From positions 46,586-110,585 of the forward strand of contig JAJAPY010000009.1 in assembly GCA_020523885.1 (NCBI GenBank): a stretch of DNA of 64,000 nt, given 5' to 3'. Within the stretch, counting starts at the first letter, position 1, and every line of letters starts with the position of its first letter. The notes below the pieces were generated by a model that made no database searches, was not told the DNA's origin, and saw only the letters and a program-made list of their open reading frames with translations. A program made the translations under genes and the position numbers. This document shows positions 42,982 through 50,652 of this stretch, in pieces. Source of the DNA: Candidatus Liberimonas magnetica. Its GTDB lineage: Bacteria; Elusimicrobiota; Endomicrobiia; Endomicrobiales; JAFGIL01.

Positions 42982-43716
42982 ATGAAAAACAGATTTATTA
43001 TCAAAGAGTACTGTAAATACATAGTACCATCCTTTAGCGGCTATGGGGTAGCTTTCCATGAAATAACTGCTGTTAATAAGAAGTGTTCTGAGCCTCTTGC
43101 CATTGATCATAGCTTCGGCTGGGATGAAGGCTTGACCCCATGTCTCGGCAGTATCGAAGAAGCACAAAAGAGGTTCTTGGGCAAAAAACAGCCCAAGAAC
43201 AGTAGTGAGTACAGCTTCCATGTTGTATCAAAACAGGGATTTCGCAATGAGGGAATAATCAAGGAAGTTTCTACTGATCAGCCATATAAAACATTCAGGT
43301 TATTCTGGGATCTGTCTTTTGGATTTAGAAGTGAAGCAAAATATCTCTGGTGCTGGCTAAGCCCGGTAATGTTTACCACATACAAGAAGAAAGAAACACG
43401 GCATAGTCTGTTAAAGATTGAATATCCCACTAAGAAACTCGTGTTTAAAGCCATTTTCCATAGGTTCTCCCCTGTAGATACTAATCCTGTGCTAGTAATT
43501 ATTAAAGAGAACGGAAAAGAGCATAAGATTGGAACACTTAAGGAAGTTAATCTTAATAAAGAAGAATTAGGATTCAATCTTGAACAAAGAGAAAGTTTTA
43601 AGTGTTACACAGCTACTGTTAAAAATCCAAAAGTAGGACAGGTATACAAAGTTGTATGGAAAAATGGTTATAAGGAATTGGAAAAATATCTCGGCTGGTT
43701 TGAGGCCAAGCGATAA
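42982..43716 (+). CDS. Hypothetical protein, paralogue B
   Basis: A 244-residue protein clearly related to the preceding one: SFSGYGVAFHEITA at the start, KIEYPTKKLVFKAIF in the middle, NPVLVII, and NPKVGQVYKVVWKNG at the end. Overall identity seems low (about a quarter), so the duplication is old. Strong ribosome site AAAGGAGG. A tandem pair kept at equal length suggests that the two proteins form a heteromer or act on related targets; function unknown. Confidence 0.6.
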   Translation: MKNRFIIKEYCKYIVPSFSGYGVAFHEITAVNKKCSEPLAIDHSFGWDEGLTPCLGSIEEAQKRFLGKKQPKNSSEYSFHVVSKQGFRNEGIIKEVSTDQPYKTFRLFWDLSFGFRSEAKYLWCWLSPVMFTTYKKKETRHSLLKIEYPTKKLVFKAIFHRFSPVDTNPVLVIIKENGKEHKIGTLKEVNLNKEELGFNLEQRESFKCYTATVKNPKVGQVYKVVWKNGYKELEKYLGWFEAKR

Positions 43717-43731
43717 GGGAGGTGATTTCAA

Positions 43732-44025
43732 ATGTACAGTAATGATGAGGACTGGCTAGAATTTTGTTTTAAATTCTTGTCCGTTTATGTGCTGGGTGGA
43801 ATAGCAACCATTATGGGTGTTTTTATAAACATAGCTGCCAATATCTTGATAGCCGTCCCGTTCTGGCTTATCTGGACGGTATTTAAAATCGGAGCTAAAT
43901 ATTTCTATTTTCTACCGGATTTATATCATAATATTTCACTTTGGAGCTGTATAGGAATCTTTTTATGTATTGGAATGGTAAAACTGCTTTTTGCTCACAA
44001 TTCGGCTACAGTAAATACGAAATAG
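43732..44025 (+). CDS. Small membrane protein
   Basis: A 97-residue protein with about three hydrophobic segments (residues 15-40, 43-55 and 72-90; GGIATIMGVFINIAANILIA in the first). The ribosome site GGGAGGTGA is good and the gap to the previous stop is 15 bases. Not recognised. It is part of the same plus-strand transcript. Confidence 0.6.
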   Translation: MYSNDEDWLEFCFKFLSVYVLGGIATIMGVFINIAANILIAVPFWLIWTVFKIGAKYFYFLPDLYHNISLWSCIGIFLCIGMVKLLFAHNSATVNTK

Positions 44026-44065
44026 ATAAGTTACGGACAAAACTCAATGGGAGGTGACATTATAC

Positions 44066-44299
44066 ATGCAAGTAAAGGAAATATCAGTTAAAAGGCACAT
44101 AACCCTGCCTGATGGGCAGGGTATGGACATAGCAGTATCCGGTTGCGCAGAGATAGGTGTTGATATGGAGCTGGCAAAGCTTGAGCTGCAAAATGTGTTA
44201 AACAGCGGGGTTTTAACCGTTTTAAAAAATGAAATACTCCGGCCCCTGGAAGAAAAGTATTCAAGACCTGTCCAAAGACAGGCATTGAAAGCCTCCTAA
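44066..44299 (+). CDS. Small hypothetical protein
   Basis: A 77-residue protein beginning MQVKEISVKRHITLPDGQGM, with a strand-rich N-terminal half and a helical C-terminal half (LAKLELQNVLNSGVLTVLKN). ATG at 44066 is chosen over GTG at 44054 because GGGAGGTGA occupies the latter. No family recognised. Confidence 0.55.
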   Translation: MQVKEISVKRHITLPDGQGMDIAVSGCAEIGVDMELAKLELQNVLNSGVLTVLKNEILRPLEEKYSRPVQRQALKAS

Positions 44300-44341
44300 G
44301 AAAATGTAGTAGACGCATATACTTGCATAAAAGGATTACAC

Positions 44342-44527
44342 ATGAAAAAAGCAGCAAACCTTAAAAGCATTATTGGAATGTTTAAAGACAAAAGAAACGT
44401 TTCTAGAAATCATGATAAGTATGTATTTAGTGAAAAGCCAAGAAGAAAATTGTCTAAGCGTTTTAGGCTAATGAAAAAAATGAAGGAAGATAAAGATTTA
44501 TTTGAAAATAACCCAAAAGGAGAGTGA
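44342..44527 (+). CDS. Small basic protein
   Basis: A 61-residue, very basic protein (MKKAANLKSIIGMFKDKRNV, KPRRKLSKRFRLMKKMK), probably helical. It could bind nucleic acid, but no domain is identified. The stop overlaps the start of the next gene, giving translational coupling. Confidence 0.5.
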   Translation: MKKAANLKSIIGMFKDKRNVSRNHDKYVFSEKPRRKLSKRFRLMKKMKEDKDLFENNPKGE

Positions 44528-44769
44528 TGAATATGAAATGGTTTTACACAGTACTATGCTGGCTAACCGCCGGCATAGTATTTTACGGAATGTTTTTTAA
44601 GCTGGCGCCATACATTTGCACACTTGTACCGGCAGGCCAGTGGCAAGGACTGATAAAAGTAGGAATCTACTTTATTATTGCTTACGGCGGCGGTATAGGA
44701 ATACCTCTAATCCTGGTATTTTTTAGTACAATAATACTGTTAAAATCAAGTGAATTTGATAACTTCTAA
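44527..44769 (+). CDS. Small two-helix membrane protein
   Basis: An 80-residue protein with two transmembrane helices (about 6-26 and 40-70). ATG at 44527 is four bases after GGAGAG; an ATG at 44533 is the alternative. It overlaps the basic protein's stop. Not recognised. Confidence 0.55.
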   Translation: MNMKWFYTVLCWLTAGIVFYGMFFKLAPYICTLVPAGQWQGLIKVGIYFIIAYGGGIGIPLILVFFSTIILLKSSEFDNF

Positions 44770-44783
44770 ATGAGAGGCATAAA

Positions 44784-45605
44784 ATGAAACTAATGGTTAC
44801 TACTGATTTGCACGGAAACACATGGAAATATAAAAAGCTATATCAGGAAGCCTGCAAAGTGCGCCCCGACGTTTTAATCAACGCCGGGGACATGTTCCCT
44901 AATGACGGCAATAATCTCTACCGCCAAAAGGAATATATTGAAAATCAGATAAACGAGCATTTCTATGCATTTAATAAATCTGGGATGTACTACCTGTGTT
45001 TCCCGGGAAATGACGATCTTATGACATTTGACGGGCTTTTTCAGGAGGTATGCGACAGGTATCCGTATGTCAAGAACATTGCACAGCGCAAGGTGCAAAT
45101 AAACGGTTATGATTTTATCGGTATGTCATGGGTAGTTGACTATCCGTTCCTCATCAAAGACAGGTGCCGGAAAGACACGGAAGATCGTGAAATAGGATTC
45201 CAGAAAGGCACGGCTCTGCATTCAACAGTAACCGGTTTAAAGGAAATCCCAAACTGGAAGGAATATGTATCAACTCTGCCAACAATAGAAGAAGAGCTTG
45301 AGAAACTCGAGCGACCGGCTAATATGAAAAAGGCAATCTATGTTACTCATATGCCGCCTTGTAATCTGGAGCTGGACGTTTGCATAAATGGAGAAAGGGT
45401 TGGTTCTGAAGCATTGTACTTTTTCATCAGAGACAATCAGCCTCTGTTAACCCTTCACGGCCATATACATGAATCTCCTGCCATGACAGGCTGCTGGAAG
45501 GCTCAATTAGATTCAACTATCTGCATCCAGGCAGGCCAAACAGATGATCTAGTCTATGTTGTAGTGAATTTAGAAACTATGGAATGCGAGCGGGTGTTGG
45601 TGTAA
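44784..45605 (+). CDS. Calcineurin-like metallophosphoesterase
   Basis: A 273-residue enzyme with the metal-binding motifs of the family in order: D8-x-H10 (TTDLHGN), GD near 36 (NAGDMFPNDGN), GNDD near 75, His in YVTHMPPCN near 192 and GHIH near 228. It should hydrolyse phosphoesters (nucleotide, protein or nucleic acid) with two metals. The substrate is unknown; Icc/YfcE-like or phage-type phosphoesterases are closest by plan. Last gene of the plus-strand block, 14 bases after the membrane protein. Confidence 0.85.
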   Translation: MKLMVTTDLHGNTWKYKKLYQEACKVRPDVLINAGDMFPNDGNNLYRQKEYIENQINEHFYAFNKSGMYYLCFPGNDDLMTFDGLFQEVCDRYPYVKNIAQRKVQINGYDFIGMSWVVDYPFLIKDRCRKDTEDREIGFQKGTALHSTVTGLKEIPNWKEYVSTLPTIEEELEKLERPANMKKAIYVTHMPPCNLELDVCINGERVGSEALYFFIRDNQPLLTLHGHIHESPAMTGCWKAQLDSTICIQAGQTDDLVYVVVNLETMECERVLV

Positions 45606-45627
45606 TGCAAAAAATAGTTTATATACT

Positions 45628-45650
45628 TAGTGAAGTCAGGCGCCGATTTT
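45628..45650 (+). repeat. Dispersed 3' tag
   Basis: TTAGTGAAGTCAGGCGCCGA, the most distant copy of the tag family listed at 8546, here 95 bases beyond the stop of the minus-strand HEPN gene. A 6-bp stem (GCTGAC/GTCAGC) lies between tag and gene. Confidence 0.5.
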
Positions 45651-45743
45651 TTATTATCATATAATTATCCTTTCCCCTTCCAACATCTGAAATCAGCTGA
45701 CAGACTCGCAGGTGAGGGTCAGCAGGATTGATTTTTTAGGATT

Positions 45744-46265
45744 TTAGTACAATTCCCACTGATTGTAGACATCGGTTATATATCCTTTTTTTTGTAAGTT
45801 TTCTGCAAAACGCAAGATATAGTTTAAAAGACCAAATAAATTTTCGGTTGATGATTTTAACTCATCGGGATTATAATCTCTAACCAATGGGACATATCCT
45901 TTACCTCGATGTATCTTTTTGTCAACCCGGGAAAATGAAATTTCATCTTTGCCAATAAAATTAGGATCATAATATGAATGAATATAAGTATTTCTTTCCT
46001 TTCGGAAAGAGTCTGACTTCGAAATTATGTAAGACAATTGTTCAATTAAGTCTTTGTCATTTACTCTAAACCTAAATAAAGCATCTAATACATCTAGCAA
46101 TGTATTGAATTGAAGTTTTGATGCTATAATTACCCCAACTTTAGGATTAGCTTTATCATTTAAACATGAAAATATACCTATCAATTCATGTTCTAGTGAC
46201 TGGAATGCAATAATATATTCTCCTATTGCAGCATGGGTTTTCTCGTTGCTATGTGATTTATTCAT
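45744..46265 (-). CDS. HEPN-like protein with RNxxxH motif
   Basis: A 173-residue helical protein. Residues about 100-118 read SDSFRKERNTYIHSYYDP, a good Rx4-6H/RNxxxH catalytic pattern of HEPN ribonucleases, following helices ALFRFRVNDKDLIEQLSYII. HEPN proteins of this size are usually toxins paired with MNT-type nucleotidyltransferases, but no such partner is adjacent. It may be a solitary RNase or part of a lost pair. Upstream is the recurrent GATACAATA motif, downstream the dispersed tag, so it fits the single-gene unit pattern. Confidence 0.6.
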   Translation of the reverse strand: MNKSHSNEKTHAAIGEYIIAFQSLEHELIGIFSCLNDKANPKVGVIIASKLQFNTLLDVLDALFRFRVNDKDLIEQLSYIISKSDSFRKERNTYIHSYYDPNFIGKDEISFSRVDKKIHRGKGYVPLVRDYNPDELKSSTENLFGLLNYILRFAENLQKKGYITDVYNQWELY

Positions 46266-46404
46266 TTAGTTATCTATATCTTAAGAGACGTTGTTAGGCA
46301 ATTCGGTATTAGAGTATTTTCCACATTTTAAGTCCATATTGTATCTATAGTGTCAATAAATGACTTTTTATCTACAAATTCTTAAGCCGTCTGTACAGAC
46401 TTAC

Positions 46405-46971
46405 TTATTTCTGGATATTCTGAATTTTCTTTTCCTCAGACTCAGAGAGTATTTTGATGAACTTGTTAAAGCGATCTGCCATCCAATCATAAATAGACTG
46501 AGCAAGCCGCTTATTAACCTTTACGGTGCAGTTATAGTAAACAGCATCGTCCTTTTTATTTTTTGCCTTTAAGTGAACTTCTTTTATATTTCTCTTTCTA
46601 AGTTCAGAGTTAATAGTGGCTGTAATTGAATGAAAAAATGAAATATCAAATTGTTCATCTTTTATGCTTTCAATATGTTTTTGAAACTCCTCTCTGTATT
46701 GGTCTGAGCAGAAGAACTTCTTTCCTGAAATCCCTAATTCCCAAGCAGAAAGAAACTCCTTCTTGTTCTTAGCAGCCCAGACTCTACCCTTAAGGCCATT
46801 CTTCAATACGACTTCTTCCTCATCCTTAGGATTAGATACAGCTTTAAATCGAGAAAGGGCTTCTCTTTCCTTAGCAATGCAGTCATTACATTTAGCTTGA
46901 GTCTCAGAAGAATCCTTAAATGGAGCTATTTCACCAATGGTTTTCTTACAACTGGAACATATTATTTTCAT
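46405..46971 (-). CDS. Small zinc-finger protein
   Basis: A 188-residue protein with an N-terminal zinc ribbon (C5-x2-C8 in CSSCKK and C28-x2-C31 in KCNDCIAK) and a charged helical remainder. The middle carries RVWAAKNKKEFLSAWELG. No enzymatic motif is visible. It is a single gene and might share a transcript with the next one upstream, 88 bases away. Confidence 0.55.
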   Translation of the reverse strand: MKIICSSCKKTIGEIAPFKDSSETQAKCNDCIAKEREALSRFKAVSNPKDEEEVVLKNGLKGRVWAAKNKKEFLSAWELGISGKKFFCSDQYREEFQKHIESIKDEQFDISFFHSITATINSELRKRNIKEVHLKAKNKKDDAVYYNCTVKVNKRLAQSIYDWMADRFNKFIKILSESEEKKIQNIQK

Positions 46972-47058
46972 ACTTATAGTCTTTAATTAGACGTTATGTA
47001 ATAGAACAACTCCTTACAACATCTTATATGTAATTTATTACAGATTATATAGACTAAT

Positions 47059-47436
47059 TTAATTAACTTTTGTTATGATAAAAGGGACAAACTTTTCCTG
47101 AGCAACAACAATTTCTTCTCCAAGTTTTGTTTCTATCTGCGGCACTAATATCTCAAAATTGAAATCTAGCCTTCGCCTAGTAGCAGGATCTTTAAGAATT
47201 TCATTTCTTATTTTCTCAGCTACTATCCGATCTGCATAAGACAATATTTTGCCTAAGATAATATCATCAAAATCAAATGAAGCCGCATACATAATCTCAT
47301 GATAATAGTCAACCAGCGATGTATAGCTTGCTTTTCCTAATATATCTAGGTTATACATCCTAAAATCATAAAAATAAATAGATTTTTCTTTTGTTATCCC
47401 TAATCGTTTATGATATAAGCCATAATCTGGATTCAT
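47059..47436 (-). CDS. Hypothetical protein
   Basis: A 125-residue protein not recognised. It begins MNPDYGLYHKRLGITKEKSI and carries a helix KILSYADRIVAEKIRNEILK. No membrane segment or signal peptide. The following small gene is 65 bases upstream, in the same direction. Confidence 0.5.
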   Translation of the reverse strand: MNPDYGLYHKRLGITKEKSIYFYDFRMYNLDILGKASYTSLVDYYHEIMYAASFDFDDIILGKILSYADRIVAEKIRNEILKDPATRRRLDFNFEILVPQIETKLGEEIVVAQEKFVPFIITKVN

Positions 47437-47500
47437 TGTTTTCAGACCTTTTCTATGCTTCTAATCTATTTATAGATACATTATTTCCTTACGCCTTCAC

Positions 47501-47695
47501 CTATTTCAAAATCCAGTGTTTTCTCAAACCATCAGAAAATAATAGTTTCGCATAAGCCTTTGGACCATATTTTTTCATATTTCTTTTACGCTGAACTTCC
47601 CCTTCACTTTCAGCTTTTGCATATGCATCGATAATTAGATCTTTATTCCCATGTAACTGCATATATAATTCACGCATTTTATCTCTTTGGTTCAT
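47501..47695 (-). CDS. Small hypothetical protein
   Basis: A 64-residue basic protein (MNQRDKMRELYMQLHGNKDL, RKRNMKKYGPKAYAKLLFSD) with a GAGG ribosome site. Helical N-terminus. Not recognised. It follows hsdR by 33 bases and may be at the end of that transcript. Confidence 0.5.
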   Translation of the reverse strand: MNQRDKMRELYMQLHGNKDLIIDAYAKAESEGEVQRKRNMKKYGPKAYAKLLFSDGLRKHWILK

Positions 47696-47727
47696 AAAAC
47701 CTCATTTCTCTTAAGGAACGTGTATAT

Positions 47728-50652
47728 TTACGATATTCTATTGTCCGACTGTGTTTCATTTTTTTTATTGTATTCTTTGTAAATCAATTCAAACAAGGCA
47801 TATTTTAATTTTTCTCTTAGTTTGTCATTCTCTACTAACTTCTTGTAAAATTTCATATTGCTGTTTAGGAGCTTGGACATTTCATCTTCAAAATATTTAT
47901 CAAATACAGCGCGGACATTTTGTTTTGAATTATTCTCGATCTTATTTGTAAGGTCACTGTTATCCAAAAGATTGTCTTTAACTCTTGTTAAAAATATCTT
48001 GTCATCACCATTAAAATCTGTTCCAAAGGCTTCATTTAAATCTTTCAATATTGTAGAAAGCTTTTTGCTAGCTTCTGCGGAGTATCTACCCGCTTCTTCT
48101 GACATTGGTTTAAGACTTTCGCCTGCGGTAAGACCTATTTCTTTTTTACCTTTATCTACAATCTTATAAGATTCCATATCTACATCATCAAGAACATTAT
48201 AAGGCAAAGGATTATTTATCGTAGGGAGCTTCTTTGAAAGGAATTTATTAAAGATATACAGTTTCTCAAGATTGATATCAGTAAAGGGAATCAATTGCGA
48301 TAGAAAAGAGTATATATTCTGATACCTTCTAATAGTTTTCTTGAATTCAACCTGTTCAGGCTTGCTTCTTTTAGAAAATTCCATAACAATCGGGCTCAAT
48401 ATATAATGCAAAACTGCCTGAGATTCTTTCTTTTTATAGCTTTTGACAAAGCTTTCTACCTCATCTTTATTAAAAATCCTTAATTCGTAAAGCTTTTGTT
48501 CAAGTTCATATAACTTATGAGGATCAGTCCCGCCCTCCAAATAAGTAGATTCATAATAAGGCTGAAAAGCCTTCTGAATAACATCTGGCTTGTTGGCAAA
48601 ATCAATTATCAAAGTATCTTTTTTAAAAGGATATATTCTATTAGCCCTGCTTAAGGTCTGAACAGCAGTTATCCCATTTAATTGCTTGTCTATATACATT
48701 GTATGAAGCAGCGGCTCATCAAAACCAGTCTGAAACTTACTAGCTACAATTAATATCCTATAGGGATTCTTTCCAAATGCGTCTTGAATAGACTGCTTAG
48801 GGCCTAAGTTATTCATTGATTTTTCGGTATAATCTTGCTCGTCATGCTTTACAACACCTGTAAACGCTACAAGTGTCTTGATTGGGTATCCACCTGCCTT
48901 TATCTGCTTGTCAAAAGCTTTTTTGTAAAGAACTGCATGAAGTCTTGACCTTGTCACTACCATAGCCCTTGCTTTGCCGTTTATTTTATTGATTGTAGAA
49001 CTCATAAAATGCGTAAGCATTATATCTGTTTTTCTATCAATGGCAACAGGATGCTTTTCCACAAAAGACCTTAACAATCTTTTCGTTTTCTTTTCTTCAA
49101 ATTCAGGATCCTCTTCAATCTTTTTAATAAGCTTAAAATAAGTGTCATAGTCAACATAATTCTTTAAGATGTCTAAAATAAAGCCCTCATCTATTGCTTG
49201 TTTCATAGAATACAAATGGAAAGGATAATAATTGTCATGCTTATCTTTTATTCCAAACATTTCAAGAGTTTTGTTCTTCGGAGTTGCCGTGAATGCAAAA
49301 AAGCTGACATTTTTCAAATTTCTTGAAGATTCTAAATCTCTTAATATCTCTTCTTCAAAATCATCAAGGTCTTCTGCATCAATTAGCTCTGCTTCATCAA
49401 GACTTTTGGCAGATAATACCTGTTTCATCTTTCTGGCTGTAGTTCCTGTTTGCGATGAATGAGCTTCATCTATTATCACAGCATAATTTCTATTCTTTAA
49501 ATCTCCTAGTTCCTTTAAAACAAATGGGAACTTCTGAATTGTTGTAACCACAATATTGCTTCCATGTACAAGAGCTTCCTGCAATTGCTTTGAGTCTTTA
49601 TCAATTCTCTCTACAACACCTCTTGTTTTCTCAAAAGCCTGAACCTGGTTTTGTAATTGTTTGTCAATTATTTTTCTGTCTGAAACAACAATTATCATGT
49701 TGTAAATTCTTTCATCCATCTTGTCAAATTTATTCATTAAGCCATGTGCAAGCCATGCAATGGTTTTTGTCTTGCCGCTTCCAGCACTATGCTGAATAAG
49801 ATAGTTATTTCCTGGAAAACATTGATTCAATAAAAGGTTTACACAGTCAAGCTGGTGGAATCTCGGGAAAATAGGATATTCCTGTCCAGACTCTTCATTC
49901 TTCTCCATAAAAATGAAGCTTGAGATAAGCCTAGACAGCTTGTTTATCTGAAAAATATCATTGTATAAATAAGACGTTTTATAATCGTTCTGAATAGCAG
50001 GATTTTCAAGACCTTTATTAAATGGCAAAAACTTGGTTGTATGGCCTTCCAACTTTGTTGCCATGTATATTTTTTCATCGCTCATAGCAAAATGAACCAG
50101 ACACCTGTTGAAAATAGGTTCTTTTGGATTCCTGTCTTGTTTATACTGGGAGATTGCCTTCTCTACACCCTGCGTAAAAGTGTCTTTGAGCTCTATTGTA
50201 ATTATGGGCACGCCATTGATGAACAAAACAAGATCAATTCTATTACCTGCATCTCGCTGCTCATACTCCAATTCATCTATTACAGAAAATATGTTCTTTT
50301 CATGTTTTTCAAATAAATCGGGGTTTTTATTATTATTAGGCTTTGGATAAAAGAGTTGAAAATTACAGCCGACATCCTTGAAACCATTCCTTAAAATGTA
50401 TATTGTTCCCTTGTTCTCAATTTCCTTCAATAGCCTGAAAAGAAATTTCTGTTCAGACTGTTCTCCATACAATTTACAGAATTTAGACCATTCTTTTGGT
50501 TGTGTATCTTGAATGAACTTAATTGCCAACTCAGGGTCAAGGCAGGAAGATTTATTGTAGTTACACATACTCCTTTTTTTATAGCCAGTAGAGCACAAAT
50601 GGGCAATTATCTGATTCTGAAATGACTTTTCCGAAGTATCTGTGTTAGGCAT
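47728..50652 (-). CDS. hsdR: Type I restriction enzyme R subunit
   Basis: A 974-residue HsdR. The N-terminal nuclease domain has the PD-(D/E)xK elements RIDLVLFINGVPIITIELKD near 125-145. The SF2 translocase has motif I HSAGSGKTKT near 285, DEAHSSQTG near 390, FTATPKNK near 450, and motif VI TLSRANRIYP near 640. A helical C-terminal domain binds the methylase. It should cut DNA after translocation when the methylated site is absent. ATG at 50652 has GAGGAACG seven bases before it and overlaps the DUF262 stop by eight bases. Last gene of the seven-gene composite operon. Confidence 0.92.
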   Translation of the reverse strand: MPNTDTSEKSFQNQIIAHLCSTGYKKRSMCNYNKSSCLDPELAIKFIQDTQPKEWSKFCKLYGEQSEQKFLFRLLKEIENKGTIYILRNGFKDVGCNFQLFYPKPNNNKNPDLFEKHEKNIFSVIDELEYEQRDAGNRIDLVLFINGVPIITIELKDTFTQGVEKAISQYKQDRNPKEPIFNRCLVHFAMSDEKIYMATKLEGHTTKFLPFNKGLENPAIQNDYKTSYLYNDIFQINKLSRLISSFIFMEKNEESGQEYPIFPRFHQLDCVNLLLNQCFPGNNYLIQHSAGSGKTKTIAWLAHGLMNKFDKMDERIYNMIIVVSDRKIIDKQLQNQVQAFEKTRGVVERIDKDSKQLQEALVHGSNIVVTTIQKFPFVLKELGDLKNRNYAVIIDEAHSSQTGTTARKMKQVLSAKSLDEAELIDAEDLDDFEEEILRDLESSRNLKNVSFFAFTATPKNKTLEMFGIKDKHDNYYPFHLYSMKQAIDEGFILDILKNYVDYDTYFKLIKKIEEDPEFEEKKTKRLLRSFVEKHPVAIDRKTDIMLTHFMSSTINKINGKARAMVVTRSRLHAVLYKKAFDKQIKAGGYPIKTLVAFTGVVKHDEQDYTEKSMNNLGPKQSIQDAFGKNPYRILIVASKFQTGFDEPLLHTMYIDKQLNGITAVQTLSRANRIYPFKKDTLIIDFANKPDVIQKAFQPYYESTYLEGGTDPHKLYELEQKLYELRIFNKDEVESFVKSYKKKESQAVLHYILSPIVMEFSKRSKPEQVEFKKTIRRYQNIYSFLSQLIPFTDINLEKLYIFNKFLSKKLPTINNPLPYNVLDDVDMESYKIVDKGKKEIGLTAGESLKPMSEEAGRYSAEASKKLSTILKDLNEAFGTDFNGDDKIFLTRVKDNLLDNSDLTNKIENNSKQNVRAVFDKYFEDEMSKLLNSNMKFYKKLVENDKLREKLKYALFELIYKEYNKKNETQSDNRIS

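Noticed and set aside
46270..46400. Integron attC-like sequence (GCCTAACAACGTC near 46295, and ACATAACGTC near 46995)
   Set aside because: The short R-box-like strings are there, but no matching GTTRRRY partner and no folded attC stem are present at gene junctions, and the integrase at 35 kb is not of IntI type by its motifs.
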